A stretch of 51,994 nucleotides of DNA from Rhodococcus sp. 06-462-5 (GCF_002258315.1 NZ_NOYD01000045.1:1-51994); one strand, 5' to 3'. Numbered from the stretch's first letter, positions 31,998 through 41,336 are shown. Program-made: numbers and translations. Notes: generated from the sequence alone by a model not told the origin.

Positions 31998-33605
31998 ATC
32001 ACCTCGTCTTCTGCCCCGCACGATATCTACCTCGTTCCACCGGAGCACGAGACCAACGATGCCGTCACCCGAGAATCTGCCGCATCCGCAGCGCGACTGA
32101 GCGAACGATCCGACGTCGTCAGCCACGACGGCCGCTACGCATTGACCATCACCTCCACCACCCCGCACCAGGCGATGGTCGAGGATCTGCTGTTCGTGCG
32201 CGCCGTACTCGACGCCGCACACATCAAGTACCTGCTCGTTCGCGGCAACGACGAACGGCCCGTCATCGCCATCGAACTGGCCGCACGCGAAGCGTTGACC
32301 ACGGCACTGGTGCACGCCTGCCGCGCCGAGCCGTTCTACTCCAAGACCGTCGACGCCCGCGGTAAGGCAGTGCTGGTGGCCGACGGGTCGCTGTCGCCGT
32401 CCGCGAACGCACGCATCGTGCGCCTGTACCGCCCGCGGGTCGAGCCGTTCAGCGGTCTGTACTACGGTGCGTCCACGGCGGTGCAGATCGAACTGTGGTC
32501 GTTCTCCCCGGCCGAAATCGTGCTGCCGATCGAGAACTCCCTGACCAGACGCAACATCCGGCCCGACGAGGCCGTCCGCGGCACCGTCGAACGCTTCGGC
32601 AGAACGTGGCCGACCATCGAGAACATGTTTGCCGACCACGCGTCGGACATCAATTTCGACATCGACATCGTGTTCTCGTGGGTCGACGGCTCCTCGGCCG
32701 AATTCCAGGCTCAGCGGGCGCGCCGGATGGCGAACTACGTCGTCGGTGAGGGTGACGATTCAGCGGCCCGCTACCGGCAGATCGACGAACTGAAGTACGC
32801 CCTGCGGTCGATTCACCTCTACGCACCGTGGATCAGGCGCATCTTCGTGGCCACCGACTCGCCGAGGCCGGCGTGGCTCGCCGACCATCCCAAGGTGACA
32901 TTCGTGCCGAGCGAGGCCTTCTTCGTCGACACATCCGTGCTGCCGACCCACAATTCGCAGGCCGTCGAAAGCCAGCTGCACCACATCCCCGGCTTGTCCG
33001 AGCACTTCCTCTACTCGAACGACGACATGTTCTTCGGTCGTCCGGTGAGCCCGTCGATGTTCTTCTCCCCCGGCGGAATCAGCATGTTCATCGAGGCTAC
33101 GACGCGAATCGGGTTGGGCTACAGCGACGCCGATCGCAGCGGCTTCGAGAACGCGGCGCGGGTGAACCGTCGAATCCTGCAGGACAGATTCGGTATGACC
33201 ACCACGCGACATCTCGAACATGCAGCAACTCCGTTGCGCCGCAGTGTGATGCAGGAGATGGAAAACGAGTTTCCGGACGAGTTCGCGTCCACAGCGGCGA
33301 GTGCATTTCGCGCGAGCACCAACATCTCGGTGACGAACTCGCTGTACCACTACTACGCACTGATGAGCGGACGCGCAGTGGTCCAGAAGGACGCCAAGGT
33401 TCGGTACATCGACACCACCACGGTCGCGGGCCTCGACGCCATGGAGAAGCTGCTCCCGAAAAGGTCGGTGGACTTCTTCTGCCTCAACGACGGCAGCTTC
33501 CCGGAGGTCGACCTCGACCTGCGCACCCGAACGGTGACGCAGTTCCTGGACAAGTACTTCCCCATCGTCGCACCCTGGGAACACTCCAGAACCGACGAAC
33601 GCTGA
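31998..33605 (+). CDS. Stealth family sugar-phosphate transferase, with no conventional start codon
   Basis: The approximately 535-aa product contains Stealth conserved regions CR1 (DIDIVFSWVDGS, about residue 220), CR2 (QIDELKYALRSIHLYAPWIRRIFVATD), CR3 and CR4 (FLYSNDDMFFG, then MFIEATTRIG). These enzymes transfer sugar-1-phosphates to build phosphodiester-linked capsular or cell-wall glycans. Coding character and family-like sequence (IYLVPPEHETND) continue upstream of the first usual start, TTG 32142, and of CTG 32097, back to a stop at 31947. The best ribosome site, AAGGA at 31988-31992, sits five bases before ATC 31998. I therefore place the start at ATC, a rare start codon, or else an ATG mutated to ATC. 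If only TTG 32142 is used, the protein is 487 aa and still holds all four regions. Confidence 0.75.
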   Translation: MTSSSAPHDIYLVPPEHETNDAVTRESAASAARLSERSDVVSHDGRYALTITSTTPHQAMVEDLLFVRAVLDAAHIKYLLVRGNDERPVIAIELAAREALTTALVHACRAEPFYSKTVDARGKAVLVADGSLSPSANARIVRLYRPRVEPFSGLYYGASTAVQIELWSFSPAEIVLPIENSLTRRNIRPDEAVRGTVERFGRTWPTIENMFADHASDINFDIDIVFSWVDGSSAEFQAQRARRMANYVVGEGDDSAARYRQIDELKYALRSIHLYAPWIRRIFVATDSPRPAWLADHPKVTFVPSEAFFVDTSVLPTHNSQAVESQLHHIPGLSEHFLYSNDDMFFGRPVSPSMFFSPGGISMFIEATTRIGLGYSDADRSGFENAARVNRRILQDRFGMTTTRHLEHAATPLRRSVMQEMENEFPDEFASTAASAFRASTNISVTNSLYHYYALMSGRAVVQKDAKVRYIDTTTVAGLDAMEKLLPKRSVDFFCLNDGSFPEVDLDLRTRTVTQFLDKYFPIVAPWEHSRTDER

Positions 33606-33608
33606 CGC

Positions 33609-34544
33609 TCAGGCGTCGCTGAACGTCTTCCGTCTCGCACTGTCTGCGATGGTGACTCCCGCTGCGCTCAGCCTGCGTGCGGTCTCCTGAGCCGAGACCG
33701 GTTCTCCCACAGTGTCGTACGAGCCCGTCGGCACCACCGAATGCACGACGGTGTCCTCGTAGACGTGGACCAGGTTGTAGCCCTGGGCACCGTCGCGACC
33801 GCGCAGTCCACCGGCGGGCACGTTGAGATCCTGGGTGTAACACGTGGCCGACGCCACCGAGACGGGAATACCCGCGAACGTGGCCGTCGTCGAATAGTGC
33901 AGGTGCCCAGCGAGAATCGATCGCACGTCGGTTCCGCGCAGCACGTCGGCCAGGCGCGGCTGATCGATCAGCTCGACCAGCACTGCGAGGTCAAGCACGG
34001 TCGGCACCGGCGGATGATGCATCGCCAGGATCGTGCCGAACTCGGCGGGCGTGGCGAGAGTGTCTGCCAGCCAAGCCAATTGCTCGTCGCCGAGCTCACC
34101 GTGATGGCGGCCGGGAACCGTGGTGTCGAGCGTGACGACACGGAGACCGTCGACGTCGTGGACGCGATCTATGGACTGCACGGTCGGTTCGGCGTCGAGA
34201 AGCTTCTGGCGGAACGTCGCCCGGTCGTCGTGATTGCCCATCGCCCAGACGATCTGCGCACCGAGTTCCTCGGCCACCGGCTCGACCAACGCCCGCAGCT
34301 TCTCGTAGGCACCGGCCTCCCCCTTGTCCGTCAGGTCTCCGGTGAACACCAACGCGTCGGGACGCACACCCGAGTTGCGTACGTCGGTCATCACCTGTTC
34401 GAGCCGCAACTCACTGTCCACGCCGCCGTACAACCGGCCGCCACCGTCGACGAGATGCGTGTCGCTGATGTGCAACAAGCAGTGATGGGGGCGTGGGTAC
34501 TCGGCCATCCGAGACTTCATCGAACTCTCGCTCACGATCATCAC
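33609..34544 (-). CDS. cpdA: Cyclic-nucleotide phosphodiesterase, Rv0805-like
   Basis: The 311-aa protein matches the Rv0805/CpdA class III cAMP phosphodiesterases: [12 protein letters not shown] (metal ligands Asp and His), [27 protein letters not shown] and [31 protein letters not shown]. All metal-binding residues of the dinuclear site are present. In mycobacteria the enzyme hydrolyses 3',5'- and especially 2',3'-cyclic nucleotides and affects the envelope. It ends three bases from the convergent Stealth gene. Starts at 34544, GTG 34535 or ATG 34520 are possible; the last has GAGAG just upstream. Confidence 0.93.
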   Translation of the reverse strand: MMIVSESSMKSRMAEYPRPHHCLLHISDTHLVDGGGRLYGGVDSELRLEQVMTDVRNSGVRPDALVFTGDLTDKGEAGAYEKLRALVEPVAEELGAQIVWAMGNHDDRATFRQKLLDAEPTVQSIDRVHDVDGLRVVTLDTTVPGRHHGELGDEQLAWLADTLATPAEFGTILAMHHPPVPTVLDLAVLVELIDQPRLADVLRGTDVRSILAGHLHYSTTATFAGIPVSVASATCYTQDLNVPAGGLRGRDGAQGYNLVHVYEDTVVHSVVPTGSYDTVGEPVSAQETARRLSAAGVTIADSARRKTFSDA

Positions 34545-34680
34545 CTACGGTTTTGCGATCGCCCGGGTCGGACGAACGCCACTGCTGCAAGCCAAGCATA
34601 CGAGCGTTCACTGAGAGGAAGCTGGTCGGATCTCGGCGGTGAACACCGCACGAACTTCCGGCGTGTGACAGGTTGTGAGC

Positions 34681-35490
34681 ATGACGAAACCGAAGCTGAC
34701 CACCCTTCTGGCAACTGCAGGACTGACGGTGGGAGCGATGGTCGGCATCGGCGTCGCGCCCGCTGCCGCGCAGGAGCTGCCGACCGTGGTGCTGGTGCAC
34801 GGAGCCTTCGCGGACAACACCAGCTGGGACGGCGTCGCCGAGAACCTACGCGGCCGCGGCTACCCCGTGGTGACGGCGGACAATTCGCTGCGCGGGCCCG
34901 CAATCGACGCGGCCTCGGTCACCGATGTAGTCGAGAGCATCGACGGGCCGGTGATCCTGGTGGGCCACTCGTACGGCGGCACGGTGATCAGCAACGTGCA
35001 CGCAGACAACGTGGAGGCTCTGGTCTACGTCGCCGCATTCATGCCCGTCGAGGGCGAACCCGTCGCCCTCGAACTCGACCCCATCCGATTCCCGGTGACC
35101 GCGCTGGTACCGCCGGTGATCGGCCTCACCATCGTCGACGACGCGTCGAACATCATCGGTCGCAACGTGGACTCGTACATCACTCCCGCGCTGTTCCGTC
35201 CGTTCTTCGCCCCGGATGTCTCCGAGGCGCAGGCCGCTCGGATGGCCGCGCATCAGAAGACGATCGCTGCCGGTGCGCTGCTCGAGCCGAGTGGTCCGCC
35301 GTCGTGGGCACACACGCCGTCGTGGGCGTTGATCCCCCAGCAGGATCAGATCATCCCCACATCCGCCGAGCGGTTCATGGCGCAGCGGGCGGGCGCTCAG
35401 GTGACCGAGGTGCCGGGTTCGCACGCGATCCTGGTCTCCAACCCCACGGCCGTGGCCGACCTCGTCGCCGCGGCGGATGCGGGCAGCTGA
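34681..35490 (+). CDS. Secreted alpha/beta hydrolase
   Basis: This 269-aa protein starts with a Sec signal (TKPKLTTLLATAGLTVGAMVGIGVAPAAAQ), so the mature enzyme is exported. The alpha/beta hydrolase fold has the oxyanion strand VVLVHGAFADNTSW, the nucleophile elbow VGHSYGGTV (Ser at about residue 100), an acid near LIPQQDQIIP and the catalytic His of GSHAILVSNP. It resembles esterase/lipase-like secreted hydrolases of Rhodococcus; the substrate is unknown. ATG 34681 has AGG at a better distance than GTG 34675. A very strong hairpin follows. Confidence 0.87.
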   Translation: MTKPKLTTLLATAGLTVGAMVGIGVAPAAAQELPTVVLVHGAFADNTSWDGVAENLRGRGYPVVTADNSLRGPAIDAASVTDVVESIDGPVILVGHSYGGTVISNVHADNVEALVYVAAFMPVEGEPVALELDPIRFPVTALVPPVIGLTIVDDASNIIGRNVDSYITPALFRPFFAPDVSEAQAARMAAHQKTIAAGALLEPSGPPSWAHTPSWALIPQQDQIIPTSAERFMAQRAGAQVTEVPGSHAILVSNPTAVADLVAAADAGS

Positions 35491-35507
35491 CACCTCCCCC
35501 GAAACGA

Positions 35508-35547
35508 CCTCGGGCCCGGCCACCTTCGAAGGTGGCCGGGCCCGAGG
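35508..35547. terminator. Perfect 40-bp palindromic terminator between convergent genes
   Basis: CCTCGGGCCCGGCCACCTTC is followed directly by its exact reverse complement. It begins 17 bases after the secreted hydrolase stop and ends 16 bases before the acyl-CoA dehydrogenase stop on the other strand, so it can serve both. The arms leave essentially no loop, so the RNA hairpin would open about four bases at the tip. Confidence 0.85.
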
Positions 35548-35563
35548 CGTCTTACGACGAGAG

Positions 35564-36691
35564 TCAGATCCCGATGAGATCGTGATCGGCAACCTTCGAC
35601 GCCAGGATGCGCAGGTGCTCGTCGGCACCACCGAGAGTGTGCTCGATGGCCACCAGCCGACTGGTGTAGTGCCCGACGGGATATTCGGCCGTGACGCCGA
35701 TTCCGCCGTGCAACTGGATGGCCTCCTGGCCGATCTTGCGACCGGACCGCGAGATCTGCAGCTTGGCGCGCGAGGCGATGGTCGGGTCGACGTTGCCGTC
35801 CGCCAACGACATCGTGGCGTACAGACTCATGCTGCGGGCGAGCTCGAGCAGCACGTACATGTCCGCGGCGCGGAAGGTGAGCGCCTGGAACTTGGCCAGC
35901 GGAACCCCGAACTGCTTGCGCGCCTTGAGGTAGTCGGTGGTCAGCCGCAGTGCCTCCTCCATGGCACCGATCGCCTCGGCACACAGTGCGGCCTGAGCAC
36001 GCACCTCGGCCCCGGTGATCGCCGCTGCCGCGTTCTCGGCGGTGCCGAGCGGTTCGGCTGCGACATCGACGAATTCGATCTGCGCGGCGCGCTGACCGTC
36101 GTGGGTGGCGTAGGACTTGCGCGTGAGACCGGTCGCGTCGGCGTCGACGACGAACAGTCCTGTTCCACCGGCGGGAAGCGTGGCACTGACCACGATCACG
36201 TCGGCGCTACCGCCGTGCGGAACCGGGTTCTTGACGCCGTTGATCGACCACGATCCACCGTCCTCGGTGGCGGCGGTGGCGACCTCGATGTTGGGCCAGC
36301 GGCTGCCGGATTCGTTGTGCGCGAACGCCAACATCGACGATCCCTCGGCCACCGGCGGCAGGAGCCGCGCGCGCTGCTCGGCACTGCCGAGCTCGGAGAT
36401 CAACCCGCCCGGGACGAGCACGGCGTCGAGAATCGGCTCGGGTGCGAGGCGTCGTCCGACCTCGGTCATCACGGCCATGATCTCCACGGGACCGGCGTCC
36501 ATCCCGCCGTCCTCCTCGCTGAACGTCAGACCCAGCAGACCGACCTCGGCCAACTGCTTCCAGACGTCGGTGCTCCAGCCCAGCTCACCGGCAACGATCT
36601 TGTTGCGCTTCTCGGTGTCGTAGGCCCGCGTGAGCACCTCACGAGTGGTGTCGCGCAGCAGCTTCTGCTCTTCGTTGAGTTCGAAATCCAT
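35564..36691 (-). CDS. Acyl-CoA dehydrogenase, small-subunit type
   Basis: The 375-aa protein has the acyl-CoA dehydrogenase fold: the N-terminal helical domain starts DFELNEEQKLLRDTTREVL, a middle beta domain has FAHNESGSRW and WSINGVKNPV, and the C-terminal domain has RKQFGVPLAKFQALTFRAADMY and QLHGGIGVTAEYPVG. The usual catalytic glutamate position is not obvious in this subunit. That is typical of the second partner in actinobacterial heteromeric FadE pairs. It is the downstream gene of a two-gene operon, 17 bases after the first dehydrogenase. Confidence 0.88.
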   Translation of the reverse strand: MDFELNEEQKLLRDTTREVLTRAYDTEKRNKIVAGELGWSTDVWKQLAEVGLLGLTFSEEDGGMDAGPVEIMAVMTEVGRRLAPEPILDAVLVPGGLISELGSAEQRARLLPPVAEGSSMLAFAHNESGSRWPNIEVATAATEDGGSWSINGVKNPVPHGGSADVIVVSATLPAGGTGLFVVDADATGLTRKSYATHDGQRAAQIEFVDVAAEPLGTAENAAAAITGAEVRAQAALCAEAIGAMEEALRLTTDYLKARKQFGVPLAKFQALTFRAADMYVLLELARSMSLYATMSLADGNVDPTIASRAKLQISRSGRKIGQEAIQLHGGIGVTAEYPVGHYTSRLVAIEHTLGGADEHLRILASKVADHDLIGI

Positions 36692-36708
36692 GTCTTTCAG
36701 ATGCTCCC

Positions 36709-37884
36709 TTACAGTCCGAGAATCGCAGAGGCGATGATGGTGCGCTGAACCTCGTTCGAGCCGCCGTAGATCGACACCTTGCGGTAGTTGAGGTACCCCG
36801 GTACCGAGCGCTGCGCCCAGCCCTCGCTCTCGATGTCCTCGCCCGCCTCGTAGGGCAGTGAGTCCGGCCCGGCGACGTCCATCAGCAGCTCGGTCGTCGC
36901 CTGCTGCAGTTCCGATCCTCGCAGCTTGAGGATGGACGACGCCGGATTCGGCTTGCCGTCGTCCGAGCTCGACACCAGGCGCAGCTGAGTCAGCTCCAGG
37001 GCGAGCAGTTCGTTCTCGACCTCGGCCATCTTGGCCGCGAACAAGGGGTCTTCGAGCAGCGTGCCGCTGCCGACCTTGGTCTGTGCTGCGTGCTTCTTCG
37101 CCTGTCCCAGATGCACTTTGGTGTGTCCGGCACGGGCGACGCCGGTGCGCTCGTTGCCGAGCAGGAACTTGGCGTAGCTCCAGCCCTGGTTCTCCTCGCC
37201 GACGAGGTTCTCCGCCGGAACGCGGACGTTGTCGAAGAAGACCTCGTTGACCTCGACACTGCCGTCGATCAGCTTGATGGGGCGCATCTCGATGCCGGGA
37301 GTGTTCAGATCGATGAGCAGGAACGAGATTCCGGCCTGCTTCTTCGGCGCATCCGGGTTGGTGCGCACGAGCGCGAAGATCCAGTCGGCGTACTGGCCGA
37401 GCGTGGTCCACGTCTTCTGTCCATTGACGATGTAGTCGTCGCCGTCGCGGATGGCGGTGGTGCGCAACGACGCCAGGTCCGATCCGGCCTCGGGCTCGGA
37501 GAAGCCCTGGCACCACCAGATGTCGAGGTTCGCCGTCTTGGGCAGGAACTTCTCCTTGAGCTCCTGAGAGCCGAACGTCGCGATGACCGGGCCGACCATC
37601 GAGGCGTTGAACGCCAGCGGCTCGGGCACCGACGCCAACTGCATCTCGTCGAGCCAGATGTGACGCTGCACAGCGGTCCAGTCGCGGCCACCGAACTCGG
37701 CGGGCCAATGCGGCACCGCCAAGCCGTTCTCGTTGAGGATTCGCATGGTCGTGACCACCTCGTCCTTGCTCAACTCCTGACCCGTCGCGCTCTTCTCACG
37801 AATCTCGGCGGGGACCTTCGTGGTGAAGAACGTCCGCATCTCGTCACGGAACGCGGCCTCTTCTTCAGTGAGGGCAAGATTCAT
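36709..37884 (-). CDS. Acyl-CoA dehydrogenase, large-subunit type
   Basis: This 391-aa protein resembles PimC/FadE17-like acyl-CoA dehydrogenases. It has an N-terminus LTEEEAAFRDEMRTFF, the FAD/substrate segment WWCQGFSEPEAGSDLASLRT (about residue 130), NGQKTWTTLGQYADW, and a C-terminal helix with the IYGGSNEVQRTIIASAIL motif. It should oxidise acyl-CoA to enoyl-CoA with FAD. GGAGGA six bases before ATG 37884 is a strong ribosome site. With the next gene it probably forms an alpha2beta2 enzyme for unusual acyl chains such as steroid side chains or dicarboxylic acyl-CoAs. This is inferred from the pairing. Confidence 0.9.
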   Translation of the reverse strand: MNLALTEEEAAFRDEMRTFFTTKVPAEIREKSATGQELSKDEVVTTMRILNENGLAVPHWPAEFGGRDWTAVQRHIWLDEMQLASVPEPLAFNASMVGPVIATFGSQELKEKFLPKTANLDIWWCQGFSEPEAGSDLASLRTTAIRDGDDYIVNGQKTWTTLGQYADWIFALVRTNPDAPKKQAGISFLLIDLNTPGIEMRPIKLIDGSVEVNEVFFDNVRVPAENLVGEENQGWSYAKFLLGNERTGVARAGHTKVHLGQAKKHAAQTKVGSGTLLEDPLFAAKMAEVENELLALELTQLRLVSSSDDGKPNPASSILKLRGSELQQATTELLMDVAGPDSLPYEAGEDIESEGWAQRSVPGYLNYRKVSIYGGSNEVQRTIIASAILGL

Positions 37885-37962
37885 CGACAATCCTCCAAGC
37901 TCGTTCGCGTATCTTCGTATCGACCGTACTCCCTGGTAACTCTGGGATATTCTCCGCTCACT

Positions 37963-38517
37963 ATGACTCTTCTGGCACTGGTTCGGCACGGTGAAACGAA
38001 CTGGAATCTGCACGGGCGTCTGCAAGGCTCTTCGGACATTCCTCTCAACGACACCGGGCGTGCCCAGGCCCGCGAGGCCGGCCACGAACTCGAGTACCGG
38101 ACGTGGGACCACCTGGTCAGCTCCCCGCTGATCAGAGCGGCGGAAACCGCGGACATCATCGGCGCGCATCTGGGCCTGACCCGCACCGCCGAATTCCCCG
38201 ATCTGGCCGAGCGACACTTCGGTGAGGCCGAAGGATTCACCGACTGGGACGCGTACTCGCACTGGCCGGACGGCCGGTATCCGGGCCTGGAGCCGCGCTC
38301 GAACCTGATCGTGCGTGGCGTGCGCGGCGTGGACGAGATCGCCTCGCGCTATCCGGACTCCGCGGTGATCGCCGTGGCGCACGGAGGCGTCATCCGGGCG
38401 ATCTTCGACGCGATCCGGCGACGCCACTCCCCGCGCATCCTCAACGCGGGCGTCTCGACCCTCGAACACGACGGTTCTCGCTGGACCGTTCGTACCATCA
38501 ACGGCATCCCGGTCTGA
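37963..38517 (+). CDS. Histidine phosphatase (phosphoglycerate-mutase-like)
   Basis: The 184-aa protein has the branch-1 histidine phosphatase RHGE motif (LVRHGETNWNLHGRLQGSSDIPLNDTG), the conserved arginine of SPLIRAAETADI, the acid of LAERHFGEAEGF and the second catalytic His in VIAVAHGGVIRA. It should remove phosphate from a small metabolite through a phosphohistidine intermediate; the substrate cannot be read from the sequence. It is divergent from the acyl-CoA dehydrogenase operon, and a RidA gene follows 14 bases later. Confidence 0.9.
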   Translation: MTLLALVRHGETNWNLHGRLQGSSDIPLNDTGRAQAREAGHELEYRTWDHLVSSPLIRAAETADIIGAHLGLTRTAEFPDLAERHFGEAEGFTDWDAYSHWPDGRYPGLEPRSNLIVRGVRGVDEIASRYPDSAVIAVAHGGVIRAIFDAIRRRHSPRILNAGVSTLEHDGSRWTVRTINGIPV

Positions 38518-38531
38518 CAGAGTTTTCCTTC

Positions 38532-39014
38532 ATGGAGATCGAACGTCGCATCACCGAACTGGGCTTCACGTTGCCCGGCGAACCGACCGCCCCACCCGGT
38601 TTCGAGTTCTCGTTCGAGTGGGTTCGCGTGCGCGGCAATCGCGTCTTCGCCTCGGGCCATTCGCCTCTTGCGCAGGACGGTGCCCTGGCAGGCCCGTTCG
38701 GCGCGGTGCCGTCGGAGGTGAGTCTCGACGCCGCCACCGATGCCGCGCGCGACGCGGCTCTTGCCGTGCTGGGCAGCCTCGCCCGTGCGATCGGCGACCT
38801 CGATCGAATCAGCGCGTGGCTGACCGTCACCGGATCGGTCAACGCCGACCACGGTTTCACTCAGACCACCACGGTCGTCAACGGCTTCTCCGATCTGGTG
38901 CTCGCAATCTTCGGTCCCGAGATCGGTGCCCATGCGCGCACCGCACTCGGGGTGGCTGCATTGCCGATGAACAACACCGTCGTGGTGTCAGCGGAACTGG
39001 AGATCGACGGGTAG
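38532..39014 (+). CDS. RidA (YjgF/YER057c/UK114) family protein
   Basis: This 160-aa protein has the RidA fold, with FASGHSPLAQDG near the N-terminus, a central helix ALAVLGSLARAIGDLDRI and the C-terminal ALGVAALPMNNTVVVSAELEI. RidA proteins deaminate reactive enamine/imine intermediates. The usual RidA Arg that binds the carboxylate is not clearly present (the ALPMN region replaces LP..A.VEI), so this may be a Rid2-7 type paralogue with another role. It is probably co-transcribed with the histidine phosphatase. Confidence 0.85.
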   Translation: MEIERRITELGFTLPGEPTAPPGFEFSFEWVRVRGNRVFASGHSPLAQDGALAGPFGAVPSEVSLDAATDAARDAALAVLGSLARAIGDLDRISAWLTVTGSVNADHGFTQTTTVVNGFSDLVLAIFGPEIGAHARTALGVAALPMNNTVVVSAELEIDG

Positions 39015-39053
39015 GTTTTGCTCCACTCGTACATACGGCGAAAGCGGGCGCAG

Positions 39054-40544
39054 ATGGTGCGCAGATCGATTCTTGCTCTGGTCGCGATTCTGATCGCCAT
39101 CCTGGGGTTGTCCGGCTGCAGCTCGTCCTCGCAGTCATTGTTGGACCGGGTGAAGGACGAGGGCGTACTGGTCGTCGGTACCGAGGGCACCTACAGTCCG
39201 TTCAGCTATCAGGGCGACGACGGACAACTGACCGGTTACGACATCGACGTCATCAACGCGGTCGGTGCAGAACTTGGCGTACGCGTCGACTTCGTGCAGA
39301 CCCCGTTCGACTCGATCTTTGCCGGCCTGCAGTCCCAGCGCTTCGACCTCATCGCCAACCAGGTCTCGATCACCCCTGCGCGCCAGTCGGCCTACGACCT
39401 GTCCACGCCCTACACGGTGTCGGAAGGCCAGATCCTCACCGCCGCAGACGACTCCACCATCACCTCTCTCGCCGACCTGGCCGGCAAGACCACCGCCCAA
39501 TCCTCGACGAGCAACTGGGCGGAGGTCGCGGCGAACGCAGGCGCGAACGTCGAGGCCGTCGAAGGATTCGTTCAGGCGGTCACGCTCGTCAAGGACGGCC
39601 GCGTCGACGCCACCGTCAACGACTCCCTCGCCATCGCCGAATACCTGCAGCAGACCGGCGACACCGGCGTGAAGATCGCAGGCGAGACCGGAGACACGAC
39701 CCTGCAATCCTTCGTGGCCCGCAAGGACAGTGGGCTGATGGACGAGGTCGACACGGCCATCGACACGCTGCGCGAGAACGGCACCATCGCCGAGATCTCG
39801 AACAAGTACTTCGGCAGCGACGTCGCCGCACCGACCGCGGACACCGTGGTTCCGGAGAGCGAGGACGCGGGAACCACTGCACCGTCGAAAATGCAGTTGG
39901 TGCTCGACAACCTGTGGCCGATGCTCAAAGCCACGGTGACCATGACGATTCCGCTGACCGCCATCAGCTTCGTGATCGGACTCGTCATCGCCCTCGCGGT
40001 GGCGCTCGCTCGCATCTCGTCGATCACACCGCTCGCCGCCGTTGCCCGGTTCTACGTCTCGATCATTCGCGGCACTCCCCTGCTGCTGCAGCTGTTCATC
40101 ATCTTCTACGGGCTGCCTCAGTTCGGCATCGTGATCTCGCCGTTCCCGGCCGCGGTGGTCGCGTTCTCGCTGAATGTCGGCGGCTACGCAGCCGAGGTGA
40201 TCCGTGCCGCGATACTGAGCGTGCCCAAGGGCCAGTGGGAGGCCGCACAGACCATCGGGATGGGATACCGAACCACGTTGCAGCGCATCGTGCTTCCACA
40301 GGCACTGCGCACCGCGGTACCGCCCTTGTCGAACACACTGATCTCACTGGTCAAGGACACCTCACTTGCCTCGACCATTCTGGTGACGGAGTTGCTACGC
40401 GTCGCGCAACTCGCGGCGGCACCGACCTTCGACTTCTTCACCCTGTATACCGTTGCAGCGCTGTACTACTGGGCGATCTGCATCGTTCTCTCGTTCTTCC
40501 AAGGCAAACTCGAAGTCCGACTCGACAGGTACGTGGCCAAATGA
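39054..40544 (+). CDS. Fused amino-acid ABC transporter binding protein and permease
   Basis: The 496-aa product combines two usually separate subunits. Residues 1-22 form a lipoprotein-like signal ending LGLSGCSSSS. Residues 30-255 form a family-3 solute-binding domain (VGTEGTYSPFSYQ, GYDIDVINAV, FDLIANQVSITP) typical of polar amino-acid receptors. After a Thr/Ala/Pro linker, residues about 285-490 are a HisM/GlnP-type permease with five hydrophobic helices and the EAA-loop segment (IIRGTPLLLQLF, EVIRAAILSVPKGQWEAAQTIGM). A tethered receptor should deliver amino acids straight to its own channel. ATG 39054 was chosen; TTG 39018 would add non-signal residues. The stop overlaps the ATPase start (ATGA). 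Confidence 0.9.
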   Translation: MVRRSILALVAILIAILGLSGCSSSSQSLLDRVKDEGVLVVGTEGTYSPFSYQGDDGQLTGYDIDVINAVGAELGVRVDFVQTPFDSIFAGLQSQRFDLIANQVSITPARQSAYDLSTPYTVSEGQILTAADDSTITSLADLAGKTTAQSSTSNWAEVAANAGANVEAVEGFVQAVTLVKDGRVDATVNDSLAIAEYLQQTGDTGVKIAGETGDTTLQSFVARKDSGLMDEVDTAIDTLRENGTIAEISNKYFGSDVAAPTADTVVPESEDAGTTAPSKMQLVLDNLWPMLKATVTMTIPLTAISFVIGLVIALAVALARISSITPLAAVARFYVSIIRGTPLLLQLFIIFYGLPQFGIVISPFPAAVVAFSLNVGGYAAEVIRAAILSVPKGQWEAAQTIGMGYRTTLQRIVLPQALRTAVPPLSNTLISLVKDTSLASTILVTELLRVAQLAAAPTFDFFTLYTVAALYYWAICIVLSFFQGKLEVRLDRYVAK

Positions 40545-41287
40545 CAGACCTGCTGGAAGTATCCGCACTGAAGAAATCGTTCGGGCCACTCGAGGTGCTG
40601 AAGGACATCTCGTTCGGCGTGCCGTCCGGCACCGTCACCGTCATCATCGGACCGTCAGGATCCGGCAAGACCACGGTGCTGCGCACACTGAACGCACTCG
40701 ATCAGGCCGACGCAGGCATCATCCGTATCGGGGACGTGTCGGTGGATTTCGCTCAGCCCGTCGGCGCACCGCAGCTCCGACATTTCCGCGCCCAGAGCGG
40801 CATGGTGTTCCAGAGCCACAACCTGTTTCCGCACAAGACGGTGCTGCAGAACATCATCGAAGGACCGGTGATCGTGCAGAAGCGCGCCAAAGACGACGCC
40901 ATTCGCGACGCGCACGCAATCCTCGATCAGATCGGTCTCGACGCCAAGTCCGACCAGTACCCGTTCCAGCTTTCCGGAGGCCAGCAACAACGCGTCGGAA
41001 TTGCCCGAGCGCTGGCGCTGCGCCCCAAGCTGATGCTGTTCGACGAGCCCACCTCGGCACTCGATCCCGAACTCGTCGGCGAAGTACTGACCGTGATCAA
41101 AGGCCTTGCCGCGCAGGGCTGGACGATGGTGATCGTCACCCACGAAATCCGCTTCGCCCAGCAGGTCGCCGATCAGGTGCTGTTCATCGAGAACGGTGTC
41201 GTCCTCGAACGCGGCACGCCGGAGCAGGTGTTGGTCAACCCGACCGAGCCCCGCACCCGGCAGTTCCTGCAGCGGATATTGGCCTAG
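40541..41287 (+). CDS. Polar amino-acid ABC transporter ATPase (GlnQ-like)
   Basis: This 248-aa protein is a GlnQ/HisP-type ATPase: Walker A GPSGSGKTTVLRTLN, Q-loop MVFQSHNLFPHKTVL, signature LSGGQQQRVGIARAL, Walker B LMLFDEPTSALD and H-loop VTHEIRFA. It powers the fused binding-protein/permease upstream, with which it overlaps by four bases. The pair is therefore a complete importer encoded by two genes. Confidence 0.95.
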   Translation: MTDLLEVSALKKSFGPLEVLKDISFGVPSGTVTVIIGPSGSGKTTVLRTLNALDQADAGIIRIGDVSVDFAQPVGAPQLRHFRAQSGMVFQSHNLFPHKTVLQNIIEGPVIVQKRAKDDAIRDAHAILDQIGLDAKSDQYPFQLSGGQQQRVGIARALALRPKLMLFDEPTSALDPELVGEVLTVIKGLAAQGWTMVIVTHEIRFAQQVADQVLFIENGVVLERGTPEQVLVNPTEPRTRQFLQRILA

Positions 41288-41292
41288 CGGCC

Positions 41293-41336
41293 AGTGGAGT
41301 GGTTAAGTGCTGCCTGGGGCACTTAAACACTCCACT
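41293..41336. terminator. Bidirectional hairpin between convergent genes
   Basis: AGTGGAGTGGTTAAGTGC (41293-41310) pairs with GCACTTAAACACTCCACT (41319-41336) with one mismatch across an 8-base loop. The right arm enters the last codons of the molybdenum hydroxylase gene on the minus strand. It can end both the amino-acid transporter and the hydroxylase transcripts. Confidence 0.75.
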
